From the NCBI GenBank assembly GCA_964545205.1, contig CAZJFH010000045.1, positions 1-41,567 of the forward strand: a DNA stretch of 41,567 nucleotides, read 5' to 3'. The notes below the pieces were generated by a model. It did no database searches. It was given only the letters and a program-made list of their open reading frames with translations, and had not been told where the DNA came from. This document shows, one piece after another, positions 31,798 to 39,195 of this stretch (positions are counted from its first letter, which is position 1; every line of letters begins with the position of its first letter). The DNA is from CAZJFH01 sp964545205 (GTDB taxonomy: Bacteria > Pseudomonadota > Alphaproteobacteria > Rhodospirillales > Magnetospirillaceae). The translations under genes were made by a program, and so were the position numbers.

Positions 31798-31965
31798 GTG
31801 TCGGTTGCAGCAAAAACCTTCGGGACGATGGCCATCGTCCTCGCCTTCATCCTACTGAGCCTCTCGCCGTTCCTGTTCGGCTTCCACGCCCTGCTCTACG
31901 TGGCGCTGCCGCTGACCTTCGTGATGCTGGGCATCATCCTGTGGCTGGGCAGCGGCCGTGGCTGA
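31798..31965 (+). CDS. Small hydrophobic membrane protein, 55 residues, function unknown
   Basis: Starts with GTG, preceded by AGGAG at 7 bases, and ends at TGA 31965. Two hydrophobic stretches (about residues 11-28 and 31-50) separated by FGFHA suggest a two-span membrane hairpin, with a short Ser/Gly/Arg tail. No family is recognised. It is transcribed away from the glgE operon, sharing the upstream gap, and runs toward the cold-shock gene, ending 9 bases from it. It is easily missed because of its size and GTG start. The strong ribosome site and clean hydrophobic pattern make coding likely. Confidence 0.65.
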   Translation: MSVAAKTFGTMAIVLAFILLSLSPFLFGFHALLYVALPLTFVMLGIILWLGSGRG

Positions 31966-31974
31966 CGCGACCGC

Positions 31975-32409
31975 TCAGTCGATCTGAATCCACACCGCTT
32001 CCCGCCCCTTGGGGGTCGGCGAGGTGTTCATGGTCACCCGCTGGCCCTCGGCGAGTTCCTCGATGCCGCAGCGGCGCAGGACGTTCTTGTGCACGAACAC
32101 GTCCTTGCCGCCGTCGTCGGCGAGGATGAATCCGAAGCCCTTCTCGGGGGCGAACCACTTGACCGCGCCGGTGACGCCCTCCTCGCCGCTCTGCTCGGGC
32201 AGCACCATGGGCGCGTCGAGGATGCGCACGACCTGAAGCCCCTTCGGGCCTTCGACGATCTCGCACACCAGCTCGGCCCCCACCGGCAACTGCGCAAGCC
32301 CGGCCTTCTGCAGCGCCGAGGCGTGGACGAAGGCGTCGCCGCCGCCGTCGACCGGCGCCACGAAGCCGAAGCCCTTTTCGGTGTTGAACCATTTTACGCG
32401 CGCCCGCAT
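31975..32409 (-). CDS. Double cold-shock-domain protein
   Basis: A 144-residue protein with two nucleic-acid-binding cold-shock domains. Domain 1 (about 1-65) has RARVKWFNTEKGFGFVAP and DAFVHASAL. Domain 2 (about 78-140) has TGAVKWFAPEKGFGFI and DVFVHKNVL. Both keep the RNP1 (KGFGF) and RNP2 (FVH) motifs, and the linker is acidic (EQSGEEG). Two-domain Csp proteins are typical of alphaproteobacteria and act as RNA chaperones in stress or stationary phase. I start at ATG 32409 because AGGGAG lies 6 bases upstream and the fold begins there. The 279-base gap upstream (32410-32688) holds no gene and probably contains the promoter and a 5' leader. Confidence 0.95.
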   Translation of the reverse strand: MRARVKWFNTEKGFGFVAPVDGGGDAFVHASALQKAGLAQLPVGAELVCEIVEGPKGLQVVRILDAPMVLPEQSGEEGVTGAVKWFAPEKGFGFILADDGGKDVFVHKNVLRRCGIEELAEGQRVTMNTSPTPKGREAVWIQID

Positions 32410-32688
32410 CTCCACTCCCTCGCTCGGGAGCCGGGGCTTGGCAATCGTATTGATGTTCGACACGGAACGAATCCCACTCTTGTCGCCCGCAGGCGTTCCC
32501 CCTTCTTCAGCCGCAAAACGGCCGGGTACCATTTTGCACGATCTCCGCCGGTTGACCAGCCCCTTGCGCCGAATACATTCACGCGCGTTATCCGCGCCAC
32601 CGCGGACCCGGGCGTCGCGGTGCGGAACGGGGGCGGCGCCAGGGGAGGCTTTCGCCGGGGTGGCGCGCGGCGGTCGCGCGCGGCGGGG

Positions 32689-33162
32689 TCAGTCGCAGCG
32701 GCGGTATTCGGCGCCGACCTCGGTGCGCTCGCTGGCCGCCTGCCGGCGCAGGGCGCCCCAGCCGCCGCGGCCGATCTCGGCCAGCATGCCGTCGAGATGG
32801 CGGCAGTACGACTGCGTCAGCGGCCGGTAGCGGAAATACTGCAGGTCGCGGGCGTCGACGGTGCGCATGCGGGCGGCGGCTTCGGCCTCGAATTCGCGGC
32901 CGAAGGCGCGCGCCCGCTTCTCGACCTCGGCCGCCATCGGCTCGGCGAACTGGGCGGCCAGATCCTGCCAGCGCGCATAGGCGCCGGTCGTGTAGCCCAT
33001 CTTGTCGCAGCGCCAGGCGCCCTCGCGCAGGCGCACGGAATGCCGGATCAGCCCCTCGGCGCGCGCCTCGCCGGCGCTGAAACAGCCCTTCGGCTTGGCG
33101 GCGGCCGGGCCGGCGGCGGCGAGGCAGGCGGCGAGCGCGCCGGCGAGCAGCTTCCAGATCAT
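32689..33162 (-). CDS. Secreted or periplasmic protein of unknown function with four cysteines
   Basis: A 157-residue protein. The first 22 residues (MIWKLLAGALAACLAAAGPAAA) are a signal peptide. After cleavage, four cysteines (in GCFSAGE, WRCDKMG, SYCRHLD and the last-but-one residue) could form two disulfides. The mature part is helical and charged, with repeated Ala/Glu/Arg stretches. I do not recognise a family. The ribosome site before ATG 33162 is weak. It is divergent from creA, with 98 bases between the starts, so the two promoters share that gap. Confidence 0.75.
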   Translation of the reverse strand: MIWKLLAGALAACLAAAGPAAAKPKGCFSAGEARAEGLIRHSVRLREGAWRCDKMGYTTGAYARWQDLAAQFAEPMAAEVEKRARAFGREFEAEAAARMRTVDARDLQYFRYRPLTQSYCRHLDGMLAEIGRGGWGALRRQAASERTEVGAEYRRCD

Positions 33163-33260
33163 GCCGGCAGTCTAACCCGGCCCGACGGGCGAGACCAGGG
33201 TTGCGCCGCGGCGCCGGCCGCGCGACAGTGCGCCTCTCCCGTCAACGAGGGGTTTCCGCC

Positions 33261-33740
33261 ATGCTCCGCACCACCGCCGCCGCCCTGACGCTCGCGACCG
33301 CGGCCCTGGCCGCCGCGCCCGCCGACGCCGCCGAGATCGGCCGCATCGGCCTCGACATCAAGGGCAACGACATCGTCGTCGAGGCGCTGGAAGATCCCGA
33401 GGTCTCCGGCGTGACCTGCCACATCTCGCGCTTCGACCGCGGCACGATCGACCGGCTGATGGGCGGCAACTGGTTCGAGAACCCGTCGAACTACTCGATC
33501 GCCTGCCGCCAGACCGGACCGATCACCATCGGCGACATCGACCGCGACGACGACGGCGAGGTGGTGTTCAGCCAGCGCGAAAGCCTGGTGTTCAAGCACG
33601 TGCGCATCCGCCGCATCTACGACGAGGCCCACGACACCCTGATCTACGTCGCCTATTCCACCGAGATCACCGAGAGCTCGGCCAAGAACAGCATCAGCAC
33701 CGTCAGCCTGTTCGGCGCCAGGCGCGACGACCGGCCGTAG
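33261..33740 (+). CDS. creA: CreA family periplasmic protein
   Basis: A 159-residue protein with an N-terminal signal peptide (to about residue 23, ending ADAA) and a CreA domain. It follows the E. coli CreA pattern as I recall it: IVVEALEDPEVSGVTCHISR, a central SIACRQTGPI, EVVFSQRESLVFKHVRI, IYVAYST and SAKNSISTV. Two cysteines (in VTCHIS and IACRQ) are at the family positions. The function of CreA is poorly defined despite its name, catabolite regulation protein A. The start at 33261 has GAGGGG upstream and begins the signal peptide. The next gene on the strand is a small lipoprotein with its own stress-type promoter. Confidence 0.92.
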   Translation: MLRTTAAALTLATAALAAAPADAAEIGRIGLDIKGNDIVVEALEDPEVSGVTCHISRFDRGTIDRLMGGNWFENPSNYSIACRQTGPITIGDIDRDDDGEVVFSQRESLVFKHVRIRRIYDEAHDTLIYVAYSTEITESSAKNSISTVSLFGARRDDRP

Positions 33741-33744
33741 CGTC

Positions 33745-33769
33745 GGAACTTCTCGCGGCGGCCGGCGTT
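33745..33769 (+). promoter_or_regulatory. Exact EcfG-type promoter (GGAAC-N16-CGTT)
   Basis: GGAAC at 33745-33749 and CGTT at 33766-33769 with a 16-base spacer match the consensus of alphaproteobacterial general-stress sigma factor EcfG. It lies 33 bases before the lipoprotein ATG, leaving room for a short leader with GGAGG. Confidence 0.7.
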
Positions 33770-33801
33770 GTTGTCCGCGGAGCCACCGACTGGAGGTAGA
33801 C

Positions 33802-34002
33802 ATGATCAAGCAGACACTGACTGCTTCGGCGTTGCTGATGGCGCTGGGCGTCGCCGCGTGCGACGATTACGAGGAGCAGGCCAGCGAGCCGGTGCAGATC
33901 GAGGAGCAGGAGCGGGTCATCGAAGAGGAGCGCACCGTCGTTCCGCCGGCAGCCGCCCCCGAGCCCGCCCCGGCCGAGCCGCCGGCGCAGCAGCAGCAGT
34001 GA
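33802..34002 (+). CDS. Small lipoprotein with Glu-rich and Pro/Ala-rich tail
   Basis: A 66-residue protein. The signal peptide ends in the lipobox LGVAAC, so Cys20 should be lipidated. The mature part is strongly acidic (a run of E and Q, about residues 23-45) and then Pro/Ala-rich, ending in QQQQ. It looks like an extended, disordered envelope lipoprotein. Function unknown. An exact GGAAC-N16-CGTT element lies upstream, so control by the general stress response is likely. It is followed by a bidirectional hairpin terminator. Confidence 0.82.
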   Translation: MIKQTLTASALLMALGVAACDDYEEQASEPVQIEEQERVIEEERTVVPPAAAPEPAPAEPPAQQQQ

Positions 34003-34011
34003 TCGCAAAGG

Positions 34012-34037
34012 CGGGCCGGAGCATCGTCTCCGGCCCG
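34012..34037. terminator. Hairpin between convergent genes, likely bidirectional terminator
   Basis: Perfect 10-base arms CGGGCCGGAG and CTCCGGCCCG around the loop CATCGT lie between the ends of the lipoprotein gene and the small minus-strand gene. No long T-run follows in either direction, so termination strength is uncertain. Confidence 0.6.
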
Positions 34038-34049
34038 TCGACCGTCCGG

Positions 34050-34232
34050 TCAGTGCACGGCGTCGCGGTTCTTCACCGCGGCGATCATGTCGAGCCAGTT
34101 CTCGACGGCCTGACGGAGCTGGTCCTCGTCGGCATCCTCGGCAAGGATGCCCTCGCGGACCAGCATCTCCTTGAGCCGGTTGTACATCCATATGTGGGAA
34201 CTGAGCTCGAGATGCGTCTCCAGGGGCCTCAT
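34050..34232 (-). CDS. Small protein of unknown function, 60 residues
   Basis: MRPLETHLELSSHIWMYNRL opens a 60-residue predicted all-helical, acidic protein (EDADEDQLRQAVENWLDMI). GAGGAGGGTAGG before ATG 34232 is a strong ribosome site, which is why I reject the longer upstream frame that reads through Arg-rich GC sequence. No family is recognised. It converges with the small lipoprotein gene and is divergent from the receiver gene. The 251-base gap upstream (34233-34483) shows no further gene. Confidence 0.65.
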   Translation of the reverse strand: MRPLETHLELSSHIWMYNRLKEMLVREGILAEDADEDQLRQAVENWLDMIAAVKNRDAVH

Positions 34233-34483
34233 CCTACCCTCCTCGCGGGTGCGCACCCGCGCTCGCGATGACCATCTTCCTTCGCCGAGTCCGAGCATAG
34301 CACGAAGCGCGGCCGTCGTCGTCGCCGCGATGCGCGACGCAGGTCTTCTCGGACCGCGCGGCGGCGCCCGCGCCGGACGCGGCGCGCCTCCCTCCTTGGT
34401 CCTAGCACGAACGCGCACTCTCGCCCGCTCGACGTACCCACTACATTGGAGGGGACGGAGTTTCAGTTCGCGTGGGCTAGTCG

Positions 34484-34864
34484 ATGCGGTCGGTACTGGT
34501 GGTGGAGGACGAGGCGTCGGTGCGGCAGGGCTTGTGCCTGGTCCTCGAGTTGCACGGCTACACGCCGCTGTGCGCGAGCTCGACGCAGGAGGCCCTGGAA
34601 CTGCTGCGCGAGGCCGAGGAGGCGCCGACCGCGATCGTCGCCGACTATCGCCTGCGCAACGGCGACACCGGCATCGCCGCGGTGCACGCCGTCTGCCAGC
34701 GCATGCAGCGCGACATCCCCGGGCTGATCATCAGCGGCGACAAGGATCCCGGCCGCATGGCGGCGATCACCGACAGCGGGCTGCCGATGCTGCACAAGCC
34801 GGTGTCGCCCGACCTGCTGATGCGCATGCTCGACATGATGGTCGACGCGGGCGTCGGCCACTGA
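34484..34864 (+). CDS. Stand-alone response regulator receiver protein
   Basis: A 126-residue single REC domain. The acidic pocket is E8/D9 in VVEDE, the phosphoacceptor is D54 in IVADYRLRNGDTG, the switch Ser84 is in IISGD, and the lysine K105 is in MLHKP. All active-site residues are present, unlike the regulator at 4668-5297. There is no output domain, so it should act by protein-protein contact. Such domains usually relay phosphate or inhibit a kinase. An in-frame TAG six bases before the ATG fixes the start. No clear ribosome site is adjacent, and the nearest purine run (GGAGGGGACGGAG) is about 25 bases upstream, so translation may be weak. No cognate kinase is adjacent. Confidence 0.9.
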   Translation: MRSVLVVEDEASVRQGLCLVLELHGYTPLCASSTQEALELLREAEEAPTAIVADYRLRNGDTGIAAVHAVCQRMQRDIPGLIISGDKDPGRMAAITDSGLPMLHKPVSPDLLMRMLDMMVDAGVGH

Positions 34865-34960
34865 CCATCCCTCTGACATGCGGCTTATACCGATGCGCCG
34901 CTTCGCGCGCCGCGGCGCGGGGCGCAAAATAGGATGCAAATCCTTTGGGGGGAAAAGACG

Positions 34961-35128
34961 ATGAACGAACGGCGGCTTGTCGAGCACCTGCGCCAGGTGA
35001 GGAAGGAGTTGCGCGACAAAGGCCAGGACCACCTGGCCGACGGCGTCGCGAAGGCGATCGCCGAGGTCGAGCAAGCCAGCGCGTTGCGCGCCGAACTCGA
35101 CCGCTGTCCCGGCTGCCTCGGACTTTGA
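34961..35128 (+). CDS. Small charged protein of unknown function, 55 residues
   Basis: MNERRLVEHLRQVRKELRDK begins a 55-residue helical protein ending in a CPGC motif (DRCPGCLGL). It has many charged residues and a likely amphipathic helix over residues 1-45. GGGGGGAAAA upstream makes ATG 34961 the best start, although the frame extends nine codons further up. The CxxC-like pair near the end could bind metal or form a disulfide. No family is recognised. It follows the receiver gene on the same strand, 96 bases away. Confidence 0.55.
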   Translation: MNERRLVEHLRQVRKELRDKGQDHLADGVAKAIAEVEQASALRAELDRCPGCLGL

Positions 35129-35238
35129 CATCCTCCTTTTCTTATATTGCTGGCGCGAAGTGTAATGCTGCACTGCGGCGCGCCCTTGCTTCGTGACTAA
35201 TACTTTGGATGGATGTATGCTGCATCCTCAGGTGTCAC

Positions 35239-35394
35239 ATGAACGCCATGAGGATTTACGCCATGCACCCGATGATGCTGCCCTGGGTGGCGGGCTGGTG
35301 CCTGTACTGGTCCATGCTGCTGCCCCCGGCCGAGCGCCGGCCGGCGGAAGTCGTCGACCTCGCCCAGTGGCGCCGCGCCCACGGCCGCGGCTGA
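35239..35394 (+). CDS. Possible small membrane-associated protein, 51 residues
   Basis: From ATG 35239 the protein starts MNAMRIYAMHPMMLPWVAGW and contains one short hydrophobic, Trp-rich stretch (LPWVAGWCLYWSMLL), followed by a polar tail with VVDLAQWRRAH. CAGGTG lies 5 bases before the ATG. A Trp-rich span with a polar tail recalls small alphaproteobacterial proteins annotated as hypothetical, but I do not recognise it. It sits between two more certain genes in a comparatively AT-rich stretch. Confidence 0.45.
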   Translation: MNAMRIYAMHPMMLPWVAGWCLYWSMLLPPAERRPAEVVDLAQWRRAHGRG

Positions 35395-35466
35395 CCGGCG
35401 CCGCGCACCACCCCATCCCCGACGTTGTTTCTCTCGACAGCTGTGTCCGCCGCAACGGGATGACCC

Positions 35467-36057
35467 ATGCCCGAGGAACGAAACCGCGCCCTCAGCGAGG
35501 TCCTTGACCAGCTCGAACGCTCGGTGCACGACGAGAGCGTGACGGTGCACGAGGTGGTCGAGACGCTCGGCCGCAAGTCCTTCGCCGCCCTGATGCTGAT
35601 TTTCGCGCTGATCTCCACCTCGCCGGCCAGCGCGATTCCCGGCATGACGGCCACGGTCGCGGCGATCGTCGCCGTCCTGGTCGTGCAGATGATCATGGGG
35701 CGCGACTGCGTGTGGCTGCCCCGCTTCGTCAGACGCCGGCGCATGTCGACCAAAAAGCTGTGCAAGGGCATCGGCTGGCTGCGCAAGCCCGTCGCCTTCG
35801 TCGAGCGGTTCCTGAAGGCGCGCCTCGACTTCCTCCTTCACCGGCCGTGGCTGCTGCTGCCGCTGGTCCTGATCCTGGCGCTGACGCTGTTCATGCCGTT
35901 CATGGAGGTGATCCCGACCTCGGGCTCCATCGCCTCGGCCGCGATCACCTTCTTCGCCGCCGGGCTCCTGACCCGGGACGGCGCGCTGGTCCTGATCTCG
36001 CTGATCCTGCTGCTGGGGGTGCCGGTGGCGGTGTGGCAGTTCGGGTTCGGTTCGTGA
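35467..36057 (+). CDS. exoD: ExoD family membrane protein
   Basis: A 196-residue inner-membrane protein. The cytosolic N-terminus (LSEVLDQLERSVHDESVTVHEVVETLGRKSF) matches ExoD, followed by about four membrane segments near residues 40-55, 60-75, 128-145 and 152-190, with the family-typical LISTSPASAIPGMT and FMPFMEVIPTSGSI. ExoD was described in Sinorhizobium as needed for exopolysaccharide production and nodule invasion. Its molecular role is unknown. The gene converges with guaA and ends 6 bases from it. Confidence 0.93.
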   Translation: MPEERNRALSEVLDQLERSVHDESVTVHEVVETLGRKSFAALMLIFALISTSPASAIPGMTATVAAIVAVLVVQMIMGRDCVWLPRFVRRRRMSTKKLCKGIGWLRKPVAFVERFLKARLDFLLHRPWLLLPLVLILALTLFMPFMEVIPTSGSIASAAITFFAAGLLTRDGALVLISLILLLGVPVAVWQFGFGS

Positions 36058-36063
36058 CCGCCC

Positions 36064-37617
36064 CTACTCCCACTCGATCGTCCCCGGCGGCTTGCTCGTG
36101 ATATCGTAGGTCACGCGGTTGATGCCCTTGACCTCGTTGATGATGCGGTTGGCGACCCGGCCGAGGAACTCCATCGGGAACGGATAGAAATCGGCGGTCA
36201 TGCCGTCGGTCGAGGTCACGGCGCGCAGGGCGCAGGCGTAGTCGTAGGAGCGGGCGTCGCCCATCACGCCGACGGTGCGAACGGGCAGCAGCACGGCGAA
36301 GGCCTGCCAGATGGCGTCGTAGAGGCCGGCGTTGCGGATTTCCTCGAGATAGATCGCGTCGGCCCTGCGCAGGATGTCGAGCTTCTCGCGGGTCAGCTCC
36401 TGGCCGGGGATGCGGATCGCCAGGCCGGGCCCGGGGAAGGGGTGGCGGCCGACCATCGCGTCGGGCAGGCCGAGCTCGCGGCCCAGGGCGCGGACCTCGT
36501 CCTTGAACAGCTCGCGCAGCGGCTCGACGAGCTGCATGTTCATGCGCTCGGGCAGGCCGCCGACATTGTGGTGCGACTTGATGGTGACGCTGGGGCCGCC
36601 GATGAACGAGACGCTCTCGATGACGTCGGGATACAGCGTGCCCTGGGCGAGGAAGTCGGCGCCGCCGACCTTCGTCGCCTCCTCCTCGAACACGTCGATG
36701 AAGGTGGCGCCGATGGTCTTGCGCTTCTTCTCGGGGTCGGTCATGCCGGCGAGCTTGCCGAGGAACAGCTCCGAGGCGTCGCGGTGGACCAGGTTGATGT
36801 TGAAGCGGTTGCGGAACACGTCGACGACCTGCTCGGCCTCGCCGGCGCGCATGAAGCCGTGGTCGACGAAGACGCAGGTGAGCTGCTCGCCGATCGCCTC
36901 GTGCAGCAGCGCCGCGACCACCGAGGAATCGACGCCGCCCGACAGGCCGCAGATCACCCGGCCGGCGCCGACCTGGGCGCGCACCTTGTCGATCGCGTGC
37001 TGGCGGAAGGCGGCCATGGTCCAGTCGCCGGCCAGGCCGGCGACCTGGAACAGGAAGTTCTTGATCAGCGCGTGGCCGTGCGGGGTGTGGACGACCTCGG
37101 GGTGGAACTGCACGCCGTAGAACCTGCGGGCGTCGTCGGCGATGGCGGCGAAGGGCGCGGCCTCGGAGGTGCCGACGACGCGGAAGCCGGGCGGCAGCGC
37201 GACGACGCGGTCGCCGTGGCTCATCCACACCTGCTCGCGGGCGCCCTTGGCCCAGACGCCGTGGAACAGGGCGCAGTCGTCGACGACGTCGACGAAGGCG
37301 CGGCCGAACTCGCGGTGGTCCGAGCCCTCGACCTTGCCGCCGAGCTGGGCGCACATCGTCTGCTGGCCGTAGCAGATGCCGAGCACCGGCACGCCGAGCG
37401 CGAAGACCTTGTCGTGGGCGCGCGGGGTGTCGGTGCCGACGACCGAGGCCGGGCCGCCCGACAGGATCACCGCCCTGGGCGCGAACTCGGCCAGGCTGGC
37501 GTCGGTGACGCGGTTGAAGGGCTGGATCTCGCAATAGACCCCGGCCTCGCGCACCCGGCGGGCGATGAGCTGCGTGACCTGGGAACCGAAATCGACGATG
37601 AGGACGCGGTCGCTCAT
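36064..37617 (-). CDS. guaA: GMP synthase (glutamine-hydrolysing)
   Basis: Converts XMP to GMP using glutamine and ATP. The protein is 517 residues. The class I glutamine amidotransferase half has VLIVDFGSQVTQLIARRVRE, the nucleophile cysteine in GICYGQQTMC and QFHPEVVHT. The ATP pyrophosphatase half has GLSGGVDSSVVAALLH, and the dimerisation domain ends in KPPGTIEWE, as expected. The ATG at 37617 is 4 bases from GGAGGGG. A GTG immediately before it is too close to that site. The gene is alone on its strand here, in convergent position to exoD and downstream of a lipoprotein gene that has its own terminator. Confidence 0.98.
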   Translation of the reverse strand: MSDRVLIVDFGSQVTQLIARRVREAGVYCEIQPFNRVTDASLAEFAPRAVILSGGPASVVGTDTPRAHDKVFALGVPVLGICYGQQTMCAQLGGKVEGSDHREFGRAFVDVVDDCALFHGVWAKGAREQVWMSHGDRVVALPPGFRVVGTSEAAPFAAIADDARRFYGVQFHPEVVHTPHGHALIKNFLFQVAGLAGDWTMAAFRQHAIDKVRAQVGAGRVICGLSGGVDSSVVAALLHEAIGEQLTCVFVDHGFMRAGEAEQVVDVFRNRFNINLVHRDASELFLGKLAGMTDPEKKRKTIGATFIDVFEEEATKVGGADFLAQGTLYPDVIESVSFIGGPSVTIKSHHNVGGLPERMNMQLVEPLRELFKDEVRALGRELGLPDAMVGRHPFPGPGLAIRIPGQELTREKLDILRRADAIYLEEIRNAGLYDAIWQAFAVLLPVRTVGVMGDARSYDYACALRAVTSTDGMTADFYPFPMEFLGRVANRIINEVKGINRVTYDITSKPPGTIEWE

Positions 37618-37671
37618 CACACCCCTCCGCTAGTGAATTGCGGGCGAATGTAGCGACTGGCGCGGGGGAGG

Positions 37672-37713
37672 GAAAGAGAAGAGAGCGCCGCGGCGCGGAT
37701 GTCCGCGGCGCTC
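37672..37713 (-). terminator. Rho-independent terminator of the lipoprotein gene at 37720-37926
   Basis: On the minus strand, arms GAGCGCCGCGG and CCGCGGCGCTC (11 perfect pairs, 9-base loop, 37683-37713) start 6 bases after the stop codon and are followed by the pyrimidine run TCTTCTCTTTCCC. Confidence 0.75.
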
Positions 37714-37719
37714 GGGAGG

Positions 37720-37926
37720 TCAGCGGATGCGGGTCTCGATCCGCTCGCTGTGCACGACGGTGCCGGTGCCGGGAACGACGACCCGCTCGACATAGGCCGG
37801 CGTGCCGTAGACCATCGGCTGTTCGACGACCACCGGGGCCGGGGCCAGGGCGACGTCGGGCTGGGTCTCGACGGTGCAGGCGGACAGGCCCAGGCCGGCG
37901 ACGGCGATCATGGCGTAACGGTACAT
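37720..37926 (-). CDS. Small lipoprotein, 68 residues
   Basis: The signal peptide MYRYAMIAVAGLGLSAC carries the lipobox LSAC (Cys17). The mature part is Val/Pro-rich (DVALAPAPVVVEQPMVYGTP) and ends in ERIETRIR. AAGGAG precedes the ATG. Function unknown. A GGAAT-N17-CGTT element upstream and a strong terminator downstream make it a single-gene unit. It has the same layout as the three other short lipoproteins in this part of the window. Confidence 0.8.
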   Translation of the reverse strand: MYRYAMIAVAGLGLSACTVETQPDVALAPAPVVVEQPMVYGTPAYVERVVVPGTGTVVHSERIETRIR

Positions 37927-37960
37927 CTCGCACTCCTTTCGATGTCCTCGCGACAGCTAC

Positions 37961-37986
37961 AACGCCGCGACGGGCGGCGGAATTCC
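37961..37986 (-). promoter_or_regulatory. EcfG-like promoter (GGAAT-N17-CGTT)
   Basis: Minus-strand GGAAT (37986-37982) and CGTT (37964-37961), with a 17-base spacer and one mismatch to GGAAC, lie about 35 bases before the lipoprotein start. Confidence 0.5.
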
Positions 37987-38016
37987 GCGCCCGATCCCAT
38001 TGCGCGCGCCGCTACC

Positions 38017-38286
38017 TCAGTCGAACTCCATGAAATCGCCCGAGAACCAGCCGCGATTGTCGTCGATGGTCTCGAAGTCGGGGTTCTGGATCACCGCCGG
38101 GTCGAGGGTGACCTGGCGGCCGCCGACGACGACCGTGCGCTCGGGCACGAAGGCGACGTTGGCCGATTTGTCGAAGCTGACCATGTCCTCGGTCGCGAAG
38201 GCGACGCCTTGGACCGGCGGCGAGGTCTCGGCCGCGCAGGCGGCCAGGGCCAGCGGGAGCGTCATCAGGGCGATCGGTCGCATCAT
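38017..38286 (-). CDS. Small lipoprotein, 89 residues
   Basis: From ATG 38286 the protein starts MMRPIALMTLPLALAACAAE with lipobox LAAC (Cys17). The mature part has no recognised domain. It contains VVVGGRQVTLDPAVIQNPDF and an aromatic, acidic end (GWFSGDFMEFD). AAGGAGG lies 6 bases before the ATG, which decides against a longer frame upstream. It is the middle one of three tandem short lipoprotein genes, each with its own upstream promoter-like element. Confidence 0.78.
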   Translation of the reverse strand: MMRPIALMTLPLALAACAAETSPPVQGVAFATEDMVSFDKSANVAFVPERTVVVGGRQVTLDPAVIQNPDFETIDDNRGWFSGDFMEFD

Positions 38287-38327
38287 GCTTTGCCTCCTTG
38301 CGGGTGCCACTACGGTATGGAGGCAAC

Positions 38328-38353
38328 AACGACCGCCGGCGCGGGCGTGCTCC
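38328..38353 (-). promoter_or_regulatory. EcfG-like promoter (GGAGC-N17-CGTT)
   Basis: Minus-strand GGAGC (38353-38349) and CGTT (38331-38328) with a 17-base spacer lie about 41 bases before the lipoprotein start. There is one mismatch in the upstream box. Confidence 0.45.
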
Positions 38354-38392
38354 GGCCGCTATCCCGAAGCGCGCCCGCCGCCGCCCGATCGG

Positions 38393-38647
38393 TCAGTCGA
38401 GGCCGAGATCGCCCTCGAACACGCCGACGCCGTCGTCGATGACCTCGTAGTCCGGGGCATAGCCGAACTCGGGGCCGAACCGGTCGACGCCGAAATCGTC
38501 GTCGTAGCCGACGGTCTCCTCGTAGATGCCGACGTCGTTGTCGTAGACGCCGAGATCGTCGTCGACGAAGGCGCGGTCGGTCTCGGCGGCGGCGCAGCCG
38601 GCGAGGCCGAGCGCCAGAATGGCCGCGATGCCGTGACGGAAGGTCAT
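38393..38647 (-). CDS. Acidic Asp/Tyr/Gly-repeat lipoprotein, 84 residues
   Basis: The signal peptide MTFRHGIAAILALGLAGC ends in the lipobox LAGC (Cys18). The mature part is a chain of short Asp-rich units: DDDLGVYD, NDVGIYE, ETVGYDDDFGVD, then DDGVGVFEGDLGLD. They share the pattern acidic-x-G-V/I-Y/F. There is almost no positive charge after residue 25. This could bind calcium or other cations, or be an extended envelope protein. No family is recognised. The gene lies 147 bases from rnpB, divergently. Confidence 0.78.
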   Translation of the reverse strand: MTFRHGIAAILALGLAGCAAAETDRAFVDDDLGVYDNDVGIYEETVGYDDDFGVDRFGPEFGYAPDYEVIDDGVGVFEGDLGLD

Positions 38648-38687
38648 GAACGGTCTCCTTTCACGTCCGTTTCCCTATCCCTTCGTG

Positions 38688-38713
38688 AACGGGCGACGGC
38701 GCGGAAGCGTTTC
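38688..38713 (-). promoter_or_regulatory. EcfG-like promoter (GAAAC-N17-CGTT)
   Basis: Minus-strand GAAAC (38713-38709) and CGTT (38691-38688) with a 17-base spacer lie about 41 bases before the lipoprotein start, the same distance as at 38328. Confidence 0.45.
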
Positions 38714-38794
38714 GCCGCCCCTCCCACCGCGCGCTTGCCTGCCCCGATGGCGGCAGGCCTTGACCGCCGGCCGCCGAAAGGCCACCTTGTCGGC

Positions 38795-39184
<390 letters not shown>

Positions 39185-39195
39185 GTTTTCTATCC

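Noticed and set aside
34890..34925. GCGCCGC/GCGGCGC hairpin after the receiver gene as a terminator
   Set aside because: The loop is long, several alternative pairings exist in the GC-rich stretch, and no T-run follows.
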